A DNA stretch of 64,000 nt from Rhizomucor pusillus (Eukaryota; Mucoromycota; Mucoromycetes; Mucorales; Lichtheimiaceae). Each line of letters starts with the position of its first letter. Position 1 is the stretch's first letter. Below the pieces are notes generated by a model that was not told the origin of the DNA, made no database searches, and saw only the letters and a list, made by a program, of their open reading frames with translations. Below are positions 26,871 through 38,901 of the stretch, one piece after another. The position numbers and the translations under genes were made by a program. The stretch covers positions 39,522-103,521 of the forward strand of contig FWWN02000689.1 of assembly GCA_900175165.2 (NCBI GenBank). The letters are read 5' to 3'.

Positions 26871-27816
26871 ATGTCTTCTTCCGACGAAAACGACCTTAAG
26901 CAACCACTCCCTACCCGCCCTGGCTATTCACCTTCCCACTCCTCCGTCGCATCCCTCGTCTTGACCCGCCAAAATACCCCCGTTGATATCGACGGCATGA
27001 GCTGGCCAAGTAAGTTTCTTCTACCCCACTCTGTCATGCAGAAACAATGGAAATTAAGCATTTTTCCTTCTCCTTCTCAGGCAAAGGCGCAAAACTGCGT
27101 AGGGATGAATCTGCTCAAGAGAAGCAGGAACGACAGCAAAAAATCGCAGACGCAGTTAAAACAATACTATCTTGCATCGGCGAGGACCCAGAGCGAGAAG
27201 GATTGCTAAAGACTCCCGAGCGATATGCCAAAGCATTGTTGTTCTTTACAAAGGGATATGAGCAGAATATACGAGGTAGCTATTATCTGATCAAAAAGGT
27301 TATATGCATATTTTTTCTCACGATCTGTCACAGATGTCATCAACGGCGCTGTTTTCGAGGAAGACCATGACGAAATGGTTATTGTCAAGGACGTCGATGT
27401 ATTCTCACTATGCGAGCATCACATGGTACCATTCACCGGCAAAATCAGCATCGGATACATTCCAAATAGACGGGTAGTCGGATTGAGCAAGCTCGCTCGC
27501 ATTGCAGAAATGTTCACTCGACGGTTGCAAGTCCAGGAACGTGTAACAAAGCAGATTGCTACGGCGTTGATGGAGATATTGCAACCTCAAGGTGTAGCCG
27601 TTGTCATGGAAGCATCTCATCTTTGCATGTGCATGAGGTGAGTCACAAATAGATGAGGAGTGGGAAAGACATACATCAAATGTTGACCGGATCCGGTTTG
27701 CTTGCGACAGAGGTGTTCAAAAACCGGGAAGCGCTACAACAACCAGTTGCATGATGGGCTGTTTCCGCAGCAATCCAAAGACCCGTGAAGAATTCTTGAC
27801 TCTTATCCGACGATAG
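26871..27816 (+). CDS. FOL2: GTP cyclohydrolase I
   Basis: First enzyme of tetrahydrofolate/pterin synthesis, converting GTP to dihydroneopterin triphosphate; a homodecamer. Exons 26871-27009, 27081-27275, 27334-27637 and 27711-27816 give 247 residues, the usual size. A Ser/Pro-rich N-terminal extension precedes the domain. Signatures: [20 protein letters not shown], zinc ligands Cys and His in [13 protein letters not shown], third zinc ligand Cys in [17 protein letters not shown], and [20 protein letters not shown]. The C-terminus EFLTLIRR is canonical. All catalytic residues are present. Confidence 0.96.
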
Positions 27817-27954
27817 ACAAGTGAGCGAAAGGAGAGAAAAGATGAAGAAACGATACCAAATCCCCCACCCCAAGAATACATAGAATTTTGTGTTTTATAT
27901 GTAAAATTATAGTATAAATATACAACAACTACAGCATTCACGTGTTACAGTTCT

Positions 27955-29723
27955 CCCGCTGCTACAGCCTGCTTGCATAGCTGGAGAGCTGTCAGGTAGT
28001 CTCCTCCAGCGTCATGCAGATATCTCTGGAGTACCTGTCTATCAATGTGAGGCATCAAGTCGCACAAATCGTCCAACGCCTGCTCAGGAGTCTTCTTTTT
28101 CTAAGCGAGTGATGTTAATCAGCAAGTAATTTTACAAGCAGCAGCCCGTTGTCGTTTGACTCACCTTGACACTTTCGGAGCGCTCCACGGATCTAAGCGA
28201 TGCATTTGTTCCACTTCGTGATTTGCGTCCGAGTGACGAGAACAGTTTGCTCCTCTTGTCAGCATCCGAACTTGCTACGCTCGACGATGCACTTGCTCTC
28301 CGCTCTAGTCGCTGCAGGCATGTGAATAAACCGATCTTCCTGTTTTCCGTTCCTGACATTTTACCTGTTGGCCCTTCGGCTGCGGGATTGGTTTAGCCGG
28401 AGTGTCCACGTAGTCGTACGGTTTGCTATCCACGTTTGTCCGGCTAAGAGACTCGTTCAATGCCATGGGCGACTGGCTTGGAAGCAAGGCGTGGGCTGCC
28501 GACAGGACATCGGTGGGTGTAACTGCTGGAGACGACGATGAATCAACAGACGGGCTGGTGGAGGCTGATCGTGGGCGGTTAGGCGGCAAACCGCCATTCT
28601 GCCACATGGTTTCAATGCTGTGCTTTTGCTTCTTGCTCGGTAATAGAAGAGGATGTAACATAGATTTCTTTGTATTAATTGGGCGTCTTGCCGTGTGTGG
28701 GGTATATTCGTGCAAAATTGAAGGAGGTCCTCGGCTCTGCCGTTTGTGAATCCATGTTGCCAATCCGCTGTTCGCTTGGATGCAGTGATCATATGCCAGG
28801 GCTACATTTTTCTCTCAAGGTGAGACAATCCAATTCTGCACCAATGTAACACATACATACCGTAAGCCGCCATCCGTTCACTGGGCCCTCGCATTTTCAT
28901 GGTATGGTACAGCGTCAGAGCTCTGTGAGGCGGGCCATTCCGCCTACTAATCTGTTCGTTCTTTCTTTCAGAAGTAGGCTCACTAGGTCTCTGAGCTTCG
29001 ATCGTCCTTTGCACTTTGAGCTCCTGTGCCTTCCTTTCAATGAGATCAGAAAGCCCGCTGTTATCCTCTGGCTGCTCCGCAAAGATCGTCTGGAACGCTT
29101 TGAGAGAACCTAGCAGATCGTCGCCTGTACTGTCGTCTTTCCATGATATCTGGTAGTCATCTGCTTGCTGCTGTGAATTTGACCACGACGCTTCGCCGTT
29201 TGCATGATGCTCCTGTTCCGGTTTGTTTATCCGGTAAATACTTTCGTTTTCCGAGTATGTGGGTCTAGGCATGTGTTTGTCGTACGACTTTACGGTGGGT
29301 GCTTTGCGAAGACTAAGCGATCTTTTGGAAGGAGGAGGATTGCTGCGCGCAGTGTATGTTGTCGCTGTTGTTACTGCTGCTGCATGTTGCACAGTTTCAT
29401 TGGTCGTCGGTTGCGTTGGTGTGATGCTAGACGCTGCCGTTGCTGTTACCGTTGCCGTGCGCCCATTCCTCCGTCGTTGTCGCTGACATTTGTAGCATCC
29501 ACAGTCGGCTGCACCGTTGCAACCAGACGTTGTTATGGTCGTTGACGTTTTCGTTGTCTTGGCTGCTTTTGCGGAGGATGATAGAATGGAATTGAGATAT
29601 GAATCAGAAGTCTTCGTGTTGAGAGATTGCTTCGGTCTGCATATAAAGAGTGTTACAACCATCTGTGGGCAACATTGAGCATTGTCCATTAATCCCATAC
29701 TGTTGCTTCTTATTACTCTCCAT
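27955..29723 (-). CDS. Uncharacterised fungal protein with C-terminal CUE/UBA-like domain
   Basis: Start at 29723 (MESNKKQQ) with an intron (donor GTATGG) of about 65 nt to the main exon. The N-terminal part is Ser/Thr/Ala-rich with a compact Cys cluster (SGCNGAADCGCYKCQRQRRR) that could bind zinc. A middle conserved-looking helical block follows (DDLLGSLKAFQTIFAEQ; HRALTLYHTMKMRGPSERMA; CIQANSGLATWIHKRQ). After Pro/Ser-rich spacers, the last exon encodes PEQALDDLCDLMPHIDRQ and HDAGGDYLTALQLCKQ. This is the three-helix pattern of a CUE/UBA ubiquitin-binding domain, with the acidic turn and the di-Leu-like end. The protein is otherwise unrecognised. Ubiquitin binding is inferred from the last 45 residues only. 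Inner exon borders are approximate. Confidence 0.65.
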
Positions 29724-30677
29724 ATGGCTCAGATAGACCGGAGGAATCTCGTCTACTTGTATCTTGTTGGATTCACCGGCTGCAGTGAGCTGCAGATTTA
29801 CTAATAACACCCAGAAATTTTTTAGCCCTCCATGTCGAGAAATATCATCACTGTTGTTGCCTTACTGTCTACTCGATTATCGAAGTGCATTTTTCTCATC
29901 CACTCTAGAGAATAGTGTGAGAGAAAAAATCCCAGTCGTCACGCTGGTAGCCGCATACCATTCGTTGAAACGTCGACGTTAGTCGCGGTTGTCGACATTG
30001 CACGATTTGACCTGATGAGGGAGAAGGGCCAGCAAAAAGGAAAGAGAGAAAAAGTCGTGCACTGCTCTCGGTCCAGCAATGCTAATTCATCGCTGGTAAC
30101 ACGAACCATTTGTTCTCTCACCCAGAATGGAAAGTCGTCAGTTCTGGCAGTGAGGATCTCGATCTTTCAGGCCCGCCACTCCTTTTGCTCTTGATCCTCT
30201 TACACAAGACTAGATCTATTAGGATGTATACCACGCGACGGAAATGTGTCTCTATGAGTTTGTGTTGCCAGTTGGAGGATACAATGTCTATGCTTCCTGC
30301 TGATCGAAATATTGACTTTGCAGGTGTCTACTAGTATTGCAACCAGGACCTCGGCTGCTTCGACGATTCCGATGAAATTCATTGGCAACGATATATCAAT
30401 GCCAAGTGACTGCATGCATCGCAGCAATTAGCCGGCTTGGGCTTGAATATTTTCGAATCTTGGCAAACAATATGTTGTACCGCCAGACTCCACACTGCAT
30501 ATCGTTATTCACTAGAGTACAAAGTGACAATGAAGCGTGTATATACCGATCAGATCACACCACAAGTAGGCTGTAAAGAAACTTTATTGCAAGCTCTTAG
30601 TTTCCCGTTCCTACGTAGCAAGAAGATATAATAATTGATGGATCAATAAGAAGAAATGCTATATGAAATATACATTC
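29724..30677. other. Intergenic, no supported gene
   Basis: Several short open frames on both strands lack codon or motif support. The part next to 29724 presumably contains the promoter of the CUE-like gene. Confidence 0.45.
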
Positions 30678-30923
30678 TCACAATTTTCCTCTACCTTCGG
30701 CACCTTTTCGAAGTTCGGTGAGCAGCTCGCTTAGTTTCTGGCGAAGTTTGGTCACGGTAGGATCCTCATCCTTCTCGGGTGGTGGAATTTGGTCAAGCAG
30801 GTACTCTGCTTCGTCAATGGTGCTAATTCGCAGGGTACAAGTAAGAACTCACAAGGATCTGGAGCAAGATGAGGAACAGTCTAGACAGCTAATCACTCAC
30901 AGAACGATGGGGCCGCGGTTCAT
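30678..30923 (-). CDS. 55-residue microprotein, two exons
   Basis: Exon 1 (30901-30923) encodes MNRGPIVL and ends at a consensus GTGAGT donor. Exon 2 (30678-30822), after a TAG acceptor, encodes TIDEAEYLLDQIPPPEKDED, PTVTKLRQKLSELLTELRKG and AEGRGKL, then TGA. The 168 nt total is exactly 56 codons. Composition is strongly protein-like: a short strand (PIVLTIDEA), a helix with Leu pairs, a Pro turn, and a long amphipathic Leu-rich helix that could mediate dimerisation or docking. The TIDEAEYLL element looks like a conserved small-protein family, but no name could be attached. The 78-nt intron is normal for the window. Likely a peptide subunit or adaptor; function unknown. Confidence 0.62.
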
Positions 30924-31151
30924 GTCACGAACTTTACAAAGCGAAAAGCGGTTGGCGGACTATTGCTGCCATAATAAGGCGCGCTGTTTATTTCATTGGA
31001 GAAGGCGACTCCCAGCAGTTATCATGTTTCTTTAAAGTTGCAGGATATTCCATCGCTAGAAATATATATATGTAGACCAAAGGAAAACCTTGATGGGCAT
31101 CGGATAAGAATAAAGTGGAGATTGTATAAACATTGATGAAAGATGATGGTA

Positions 31152-32589
31152 TCATGATGTCTCTTTTGTCACACCCGTGGCGGTTGACGATATGGTGGGG
31201 GGCATCGTCCGTCTGCGCTCCCGCTTGATCGCATCCCAATCGAGCGCCGGTTTTGCTTGCTGTCTCAGGCGGGTGTTAACGCTGTTAAGCTGTGCTTCCT
31301 TGGCCTTTTGCTGCTCCAATTGCTGTTGTTGAGCCTTTGCACGTTCAGCCCTGGCTCTCACCGTTGCTGTCATTCCTGCAGGCCGCAGCACAGATGATGG
31401 GCGCGAGCCAGGCGGAGAAACCGATGATGGCGAGGATGCGCCGCCGCTGCTATTACCTGCACGTGTGTTTGTGCTAGGTGTTTTAGAAGGTCGCGATGAT
31501 AGTTTAGGAGGATTCTGCACCGGCGCTAACAAAGATATATTAGGTAAAAATGTATAAATCATGCGCATAACGATCGTCGCTTTTTGCTCACCAGACATCC
31601 TGCGGATTTCTAACTCTTCTTTTTTTACAGTAGCTGCAGCGCTTCTTTGAGATGCAGCGCGCGCCATCGGTTTCGATGACGTGCGAAGATACGATCGCAA
31701 ATCAGGGATCGGATTCGTAACTTGAGTGCTGTAGCAATATCGTTGGTCGTCACGTTCCAGTTACTTTATTGGATGATAATTCGGATAGTGAAGCGCTGCT
31801 TACCTAGAGAACCTTCCAGACCGCTTATCCGCGCCGGTCGGTTCGTCCCCTGGAAAAAGAAAAAAATAGACATGGGTCAATCTTTTGACAGCGGGCGAGC
31901 AAAAGACAAGAGGATATTTTGAACTTACAAGGCACCCATGTGCTTACGGTTTCACGTCGTGTGATCTTGTCCTTTTTTTCATCAGCTGCAGCAGGAGCAG
32001 GAGCAGTATCATCCTTATCTATAGATAAGTTGAATGCATTATTTTTTTTTTGCCATGCATGGTAACCGGGGAAACGGATGTTGCTAAGTTACATACCAGT
32101 GCCTTGTTGAGATTTCACGGGTCCATCCGCTTCCCGGTGGCCCCACCATTCCGGAAACGTCCAAGGCATCGTATTCTTCTTTTTCTTGCTCTTGTCCTCC
32201 TCCTCTTCCTCAACGTCATTTGTTTTTAGCTGCGTAGCACTAGCAGGCGGTTCAGGCATAGGTCTCGGTGAGGAGACTGTTTCCGTTGCTGTCTGTGCGT
32301 TATCATTCGAAATACGAGTGGATAGTGATACGGACTGGATTGGGGAAAGATGTTTACTGTGCTGTGGAATAAAATATCAACGTAAGCAAAGGTGTAAAAG
32401 TATTACCGGCCGTTGGTCGGCGCCCTTTTCCATTAGCTCCTTGGACATTGCCAAGATCCGCTCGCGGTCATTGGAATAAAGCACAGCGAAACATATAAGC
32501 TCTCGTAGGACGTTGAATACGTCGGTGGGCGGGTATTTGTTGAGGAAGTCGTGCACGTAAGGTGGCAACGTGGTCAGGAATGACTCCAT
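31152..32589 (-). CDS. Uncharacterised protein: helical N-terminus, disordered Pro/Ser-rich C-terminus
   Basis: The start at 32589 opens a helical domain (MESFLTTLPPYVHDFLNKYP; NVLRELICFAVLYSNDRERI; LAMSKELMEKG). An intron with GTAATA donor leads in phase to a segment containing DVEEEEEDKSKKKKNTMPWT and FPEWWGHREADG. Later exons give KKDKITRRETVSTWVPCK, a basic Ala/Ser-rich stretch and a Pro/Ser/Thr-rich region. A coiled coil (ARAERAKAQQQQLEQQKAKE) and a final KPALDWDAIKRERRRTMPP follow. No family recognised. The acidic-lysine block and Trp-rich FPEWWG element are distinctive. It is divergent from the arrestin gene at 32969, with 379 bp between starts. Confidence 0.6.
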
Positions 32590-32968
32590 GGGGCAACAGG
32601 TGACAAAAACTTGCTGGCTGCTGCTGTTCTTCAATAATACAGAAAATTTATATGTTGTGATCCTGTCTGTGTATCCCGAGGGAGGGCATATAACCTTGTC
32701 GGCATTTTTCACGCTGCTTATTGTCTCTAAACACGTTTTCATAATTTTTTTTTAGATCGTAGCAACAACGGATCGTCCCGACGCCGTCGTCGCCGTTGGT
32801 AACAGTGGTTGTTTCAGAACACCAATCAGAGGGAGGTGTGGTTGGGAAGGTCTTGGAAGGGATTCCGCTTTACTGTACAAAAAACTTTTTTGCGTATATT
32901 ATTTTTCAATTCCACCAGCCCTCACTCTTGCTCAACAACCTCTTTTCTTTCTTTCCTCTTTCTTCTTC
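32590..32968. promoter_or_regulatory. Divergent intergenic region between an unknown gene and the arrestin gene
   Basis: Contains both promoters. Pyrimidine-rich runs near 32935-32968 directly precede the arrestin start codon; no TATA box is convincing. Confidence 0.45.
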
Positions 32969-34261
32969 ATGCTTCTCGCTCTCGCGATAAAGCTACACCA
33001 CGATAACGATACAATTTTCTTGCCAGCTCGCGATGCCGGCTCCAACAACCAAGATATCTCTGTGCGCGGATCTCTTCATCTATCCGTCCGCGAACCCGTT
33101 CGCTTAAAATCGATCAAGCTCAAGTTTACTGGCCTAATGAAACTAGCCAGAAATGATCGTAAGTTTTCAATAAAAACTACATTGTCTTCTATTTTTTGTA
33201 CTGATCCATGAAATAATTCAACAGGTTCTACCAAGCGAATCATTCTGGATAAGGAATGGGTGTTTCTGGAACAGTCATCGACAAAGAAGGACCATACTCT
33301 GCTTCCTGATAACTATGAATTCCCCTTTGAAATGACTCTACCGAGCGATTTGCCCGAATCCGTTGAAAGAAACTCTTATGGCGAGGTTTCGTACAGGTTC
33401 AAGGCTGTGGCGGCAAGATATGCGCTCTCATCCAACATTGTGGTAAAGCAGAACCTGCAAATTCTGCGCGAGGCACCTGCCACATTCCTTGGTATGACAC
33501 GCGCTGTTGGCCACTTTCCAGGCGTGATTAGATACGAGCTTGTCAGCAACAAGGCCATGTTTCGCAAAGGTGAAAAGATTCCCATCGAGTTGTACATTGT
33601 ACCCGACGCACCCAACGATGGATGGCGCGTCCAATATATTTCTGGTGTCCTGAAAGAATACACGAACGTTCCTACTACTACGACGACTGGACATCACCAC
33701 CACAACAACCACGTCGTAACGGAAAACCGCATCTTGCGATACTTTCGAGACGAAGCATTCCCATGCACCGGACAACAATGGCACAAGACTGAGGAAATTC
33801 CAGTCCCACGATATGCACAGTACGATGCATCCAATCCTTTGTTTAGCATCGAGCACAAGATACAGTTGACCATGTGCCTGATGGATCCTCAAGGTTTGTT
33901 GACAGAGGTTCGCGCCGCACTGCCTGTGGTTGTTGCAAACGATCAGGTGATTGAATTGTCACAGTCAAGAGTTGCTGAGGAAGAGTTTTTGCCCACGTAC
34001 GAAGATGCTCGTCTATCGCGACCATACTTCCCGCTCGATTACAACACGCCAGTGAGCTCTGCAGCTAGCACGCCTACGGATGAACTGGATGACTGGCTTA
34101 CTATGCCTGTTTCGACTACCCCCACTAACGGTATGCCCACGGATAGACTTTGCCGTGTTCCATCTTACAACACTGCAGTGCGCTCATCGTGGAGCTCGTC
34201 GAATTTTCTTGATGTGGCGGCGCTGCCCTCATATGAATATTTAGCTGACATTGCACACTAG
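32969..34261 (+). CDS. Arrestin-domain trafficking adaptor (ART/ARRDC family)
   Basis: Two exons (32969-33158, 33225-34261) give 408 residues. The N-terminal arrestin fold is seen in LHHDNDTIFLPARDAGSNNQ, VREPVRLKSIKLKFTGLMKL and NYEFPFEMTLPSDLPESVE. The C-terminal arrestin lobe is seen in FPGVIRYELVSNKAMFRKGE and LFSIEHKIQLTMCLMDPQGL. A His-rich loop (TTTTTGHHHHNNH) interrupts the second lobe. The tail contains three short Tyr motifs: LPTYEDA, VPSYNTA and LPSYEYL. These resemble the [LP]PxY ligands of WW domains in Rsp5/Nedd4 E3 ligases, fitting a role in recruiting the ligase to plasma-membrane transporters for endocytosis. That role comes from the family; the specific cargo is unknown. Confidence 0.88.
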
Positions 34262-34505
34262 GCTTCACCCTGTACCCATTCAACTGCGTATATACACTTT
34301 TCTTCTTCTGTATGAGTTATCGTTCATTCATCCCTTTGTATACCACATTGTTTCCATGTATATGCATGCATCCCATTCTTTCCATCCCCTTCATTCAATA
34401 TCACTTGATATTCTTCTTTTGTCATTAAAGCTTTACTTTATACTACGTGAAACGAATAGGATTACTTCTAAATGCATTATCCTGAGAAAGTTTTCTTTCT
34501 TTCCA

Positions 34506-36189
34506 TTAAAAGACATAGGGGATAAAAATGTATGGAACGCGTTCGCAGTAGCGATCCCAGTCCTTGCCGTACTTCTTGGCACAGCGCTCCATGTCGCGAG
34601 AGACACGGTGGGTAAGGACGACGACAAAGAAGCAGAAGTAAAAGTAGGGCAAGAACGAACCAAAGCCAGTGATCAAGCCCCAGGAGAGAGCCATGAACAA
34701 GTCTAAATAATAAGGTGTGTAAATAAGATTTCGCGTCTTTACCAAACAAGGTATCTCTTACCAGCAGTGTAGTGAGGCTTGCGGACAATACCCCACCAGC
34801 CCGAAGTTAGCAAGAGGTTGCCGTGCTCGGTCTTGATGTAGGTAGGGTTCTTGATATGGCCCCAAGGAAGCTGCGGGAAGGCGTTGCGGGTCATGAAGGA
34901 GCCGTTCTGCTCCATACGGAAACGGTTCTTTTGCGAGTTGCCAGTGTCGAAAACGTAGTAGGCAGCGAGGAGCACGAAGTACAAGAAGATGGTGTAGGGA
35001 AGCGAGTGAGTGATGGCAGTGCCAGTGGTAAGCTCGTACTTCATCATGTAGATGGAAGCATAGCAGTAAGTGAAGGGGACACCAGCCATGTTCCAGAAGA
35101 TCAACATGAAACCTTTTCAAGATATATGCGGCGTTAGATTGAGTTCAGATTACCTGCAAAGAAGCATACGTACCATCCTTCTCATAGAAAATATCCCAGG
35201 AAGTGGGAATGCATTCTTCACCCTTCTGGCAAGCGTTGACGTAGAGGAAGTGTGCAAGGACCATGAAAGCCTGGGGTGCAGTGATCTCGCCACGAAGCTC
35301 GTACTGCTTGACAAGGCAGGACAAGGAAATGTAGAAAAGGACGGGCCAGGGCACGCGGATCTCGGCCCACATCTTAAGGTCGACGTGTCCAATGCGAGGA
35401 TTCAAGCAGGCACCCATAAAGTAGTCATAGAAAAAGTTGCCCGACATACGATGGTTTGTGCCCATGATGGTGCTGATAACATACACAAGCGTGGTCATGG
35501 TGAAGCCCCAGATAATGGCGACCTGGATGCAAGATGTGTCCCATTAGCACGTAAAGCCATCCCTACCCACATCCAGAACTTACAGTCATGATAGGGCCAA
35601 AATTGTCGATGATCTCGGAGAGACGGAAGATACCAGTGACATGAAGGACGGCAGAGAGTACAAGGATGAGGTACCAGGACGACAAACCGTTGCACAGGTA
35701 CTTCAACTAAATATATACGATTTCGGCGTGAGTTCCTCCGCGCGATGGGTCCCGTCGAGAAATATATATCCAACTTACGCGCTTGCCCTTCAGCGAAGGG
35801 ATTGGCAAGCCCTCGACGGTCGGACCAGGCATAATGTAAGCCAAAACAAACGACAGCAAGACGTAGCCCATGTAAATTTTGACGGCCTTAACGGTGGGAA
35901 GCCCAGCCTCGACAAACTTGGCATAGAACTCGTTCCAAAAGAAGTTTTTGAAGGCCTCGACAGTGAATGCCTCGGGGTAGAATAGATGGCCTTGGTGGAA
36001 TTCTAGCGATTCCCAGAAGTAAATCATCAAAAGTGGGAAGCCAATCATCATTGCACAGACGCCAATGGGACCGCCGAACTCGTAGACAATCTCATTGTCG
36101 ATTTTCTCATCTAACTTGGTCACGTCAGACTTGAACAGAGGAACACCGTTAGAATTAACGGTTTCCTTCTTTTCGGCCTTGGTTGCCAT
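34506..36189 (-). CDS. ERG4: Delta(24(24(1)))-sterol reductase
   Basis: Last step of ergosterol synthesis, reducing the C-24(28) double bond with NADPH in the ER. It starts [19 protein letters not shown] and continues [20 protein letters not shown]. Several hydrophobic helices follow, with family segments [60 protein letters not shown] and [20 protein letters not shown]. The C-terminal [20 protein letters not shown] and PYIFIPYVF are the conserved reductase end, shared with lamin B receptor and ERG24. Four introns are visible near 35740, 35540, 35120 and 34720. The product marks the organism as ergosterol-making. Confidence 0.95.
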
Positions 36190-37146
36190 GAGGGCGCAAG
36201 TAGAGAAAAGAGAAGTTGCAGTAAGGATGGGCAACCGGCGCAACTCGAAAATTTCGGCGCGTCTCCATGGTTACACATTCACTTCAATTTGGTCATCGAT
36301 TTACCTGGCGCAACACAACAAAGAAGGGCAGCTCATGATTTTTAGTTAAAGTAGTATTCTTTGCCTTGTCTTGATCATTTACTACTGTTGGATTTGCCTC
36401 GAGTTCCATGGAGGTAGGCTATTATATTCTGAGGCATTCACCGTCGAGCCTTCCAAAGACTTCTTTGGAGTTTGCCACGGCTCGCCTCCCCAACCTCAAA
36501 GACGTCAAAATCTACATATACTTTGAGGATCGGGAAAGGATCAAATCTTTCCCCAAGCGTATTTTAGAAGACCTCTTTGAGCGATTGTTCACTTAGAGTG
36601 CAGCTGCTAATTTTATCGGTATTTGCTAGATATTTGATAGGTGACCATTGCTCCTGAAGCTGGCGTAGAGCCTGCAAGTAGTAATTATACAGCAATATAA
36701 TGTTGCAAGAGCGTTTTTCGTGTGTTATATCGTCTTCTGCAAAAGAGAATGGACATGCTTTATTCCAAATGATATCTTACCGGAGTATGTTGTGTAAGCA
36801 TATATTTATCCATGTCAAGACACGGAACCACAAAGCTTACATCCGAGTAGGAGTGCCACTAAGGGTGTATCGATTGGTTATCGCCGTACTCGGTTTCCAT
36901 CAGCGAGCGAGTCGTGTACCATATCCAATACTCCTTTAGGGATCAATCCGTAAGCATGTTGGAGTACAGGCTTTTGTAGCAGTGTGCTTATCTGACTCGC
37001 TTGACTCTCTTTCTGTAATACGGATGAGAGTAAAGGATAGGACTGAGCAGAAATACATGGAAACAGGATGGAATGAAGGCATATTACATAACAGCTAATG
37101 GAAGTACATGAAAAAGGGCATAAGAGATCATAAGAGGTCATAAAAA
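36190..37146. other. Intergenic with a possible F-box/LRR-like fragment
   Basis: Upstream of ERG4. A 62-codon frame at 36408-36596 (+) reads SSLPKTSLEFATARLPNLKD and YFEDRERIKSFPKRILEDLF, reminiscent of a leucine-rich-repeat edge of F-box proteins, but no upstream exon fits. It may be a gene remnant. The rest shows no gene. Confidence 0.35.
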
Positions 37147-37958
37147 TTAATTTACAAATGCATAGCGCGTTTCTTCTCTGTCTTCATGTTCGTGATCCGG
37201 AAGCAAACCATTCTCGAGATCCTCATATGTTTGTTCCGCTTCATCGCATCCATCATTCACATCAACTTCAACATCTTCAAGAGATATGCCCTGCAGAGAC
37301 ACCTCTGCTTCCAGGTCACCGGCTGCTTGAGACGACCACTGGAAACCACCGATTATTCTGTAGAACGGCCGTGCATCTGCAAAGCAACGGCCAAGTTGCT
37401 CCTTCCAGCCTCCACCGCGGCTTTCTTGTTCAAGTACATATTCAAGCACTCTGTATCTCATTTCTGCGTATTTCAGGCCTCAAAGGCTGTCTGCTTGGAG
37501 GGAGAACTGCCTCCGATAAATCGTGTATGAGCTCGCCCTGCAAGCTCATTCTGCAAACGTACTTCCTCACTACTCATTTGAGATATGATCCAAACTTACG
37601 TCAAGGTATTCATCTTCTCTTCTGAATTGGTACTGTTGGAGAGCACTAGAAGCTATGACTTTCAGATCCCAAAAGCTGTCACCGATGTTGCAGATGTCTT
37701 TATATTGGCGAGCTAGGTCTGGTCGCTGAAGACTGATGCAAGCATCGTTGTAACGTCGCAGCAACGGCGAAGCGCTTTTCTTAATGTTTTGAATGGTCAA
37801 CTTCAATCGTTCGCTCAAGTTATCGCCTTCTTTAGATATTACTATTAATGAAGTGTATCTCATTTAAATGCATATCATTCTTTACCAAGTTTTCTATCTC
37901 GATATAGCTGGTCTTCAGCATCGTACGAGCGACGTTGAGAGATCTCGATTGAGCCTTG
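37147..37958 (-). CDS. Unrecognised charged helical protein
   Basis: Four exons are inferred: one reading SYDAEDQLYRDRKL near 37920-37890, a long helical one (EGDNLSERLKLTIQNIKKSA, LARQYKDICNIGDSFWDLKV), a short one (NELAGRAHTRFIGG), and the last (MRYRVLEYVLEQESRGGGWK, FYRIIGGFQWSSQAAGDLEA). Phases agree at the three junctions. The C-terminus is very acidic (DVEVDVNDGCDEAEQTYEDL). The 5' end is not fixed: no ATG clearly starts the first exon. Not recognised. It may belong to a lineage-specific family or a repeat-derived gene. Confidence 0.42.
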
Positions 37959-38230
37959 CTATTCCAATTTTCGTTCCTGACTGACTGCGACGAGAGACGC
38001 GTTGAATTCGTTAGAGTGGCCCGAATGAGTTGGACTGGCTTAGGCGAGAGCCATAACCGTAAAGTGGCTCAATCAAGTGTAGTAATTGATCGGCGGGAAA
38101 TGCTATTGATGTTTGAAAAGATGGGTAAAGTAGGAAAAGAGCGATATACGCACAGGAATCACCTAAACTGAGTATTTAAGGAGCAGCATGCAGGATTGAT
38201 TATTCTCTTCCAGCACTGTAACGAAGAAAA

Positions 38231-38901
38231 ATGTCCAGTCTTTACTATTTCGTTATTGTCGGTGCGACGGATAACCCCATATACGAAACAGATATCATTC
38301 CTTCCTCGCGGTCGTCAGCGTTCCTGGATAATAGTAGGGTAATGTTGACGTTGCCTTGCAGGAACAGCGGTCCTAATGCATCATGTCGGTGTAGCGCGAT
38401 GATCATAAACACTTGAGCCAATTCATAGCACACGCTGCGCTCGACGTCGTCGAAGATGTACAATGGAATACCCAAGCAATGTATGCATTACGTCGCGGAA
38501 ACTTTGTTATCTGCACACTATACTCAAAGCAAAAGGGACTAGGTACCTAAAGTCAGTTGATCGATTCAACGAGCAGTATGTTTCAGCATTTGTCACAGCC
38601 AATAGTAAGAATTGATAGAAACTCGTGAGATATGCAATCAAACACTGAATTATCTTATAGATGTAAAGTTTTTGCTGCTCCATGATCAAAAGTCTGAGGA
38701 TAGCATTAAGAATTTCTTCAATGAAGTGTACGAACTTTACATCAAGGTAATAATACATTTACGGATTTTCGGCTCTCTACCTGCTCACTAATCGGGTCGT
38801 CGTTTTAGATTCTCATGAATCCATTTTACGAAAAGAATTCCGCCATCACGAACCCGCAGTTCGATAATCGCGTCAAAGTCTGCGCTCGGCGCTTCCTTTA
38901 A
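38231..38901 (+). CDS. TRS20: TRAPP complex subunit 2 (sedlin)
   Basis: Core TRAPP tethering subunit acting in ER-to-Golgi traffic and autophagy. Five exons (38231-38338, 38395-38480, 38543-38604, 38661-38746, 38809-38901) splice in phase to 144 residues, close to human TRAPPC2 (140). It shows the longin-like fold: [75 protein letters not shown], and [19 protein letters not shown]. All introns are 54-62 nt, a good picture of intron size in this genome. The gene converges on GCN5, with 57 bp between stop codons. Confidence 0.95.

Noticed and set aside
29204..29545. 113-codon plus-strand frame rich in Cys and Arg
   Set aside because: Antisense to the Thr/Ala/Pro-rich exon of the CUE-like gene; the Cys runs mirror Ala and Thr codons.
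36408..36596. Possible F-box/LRR gene
   Set aside because: Only 62 codons with no adjoining exons or F-box; mentioned as a possible remnant, not called as a gene.
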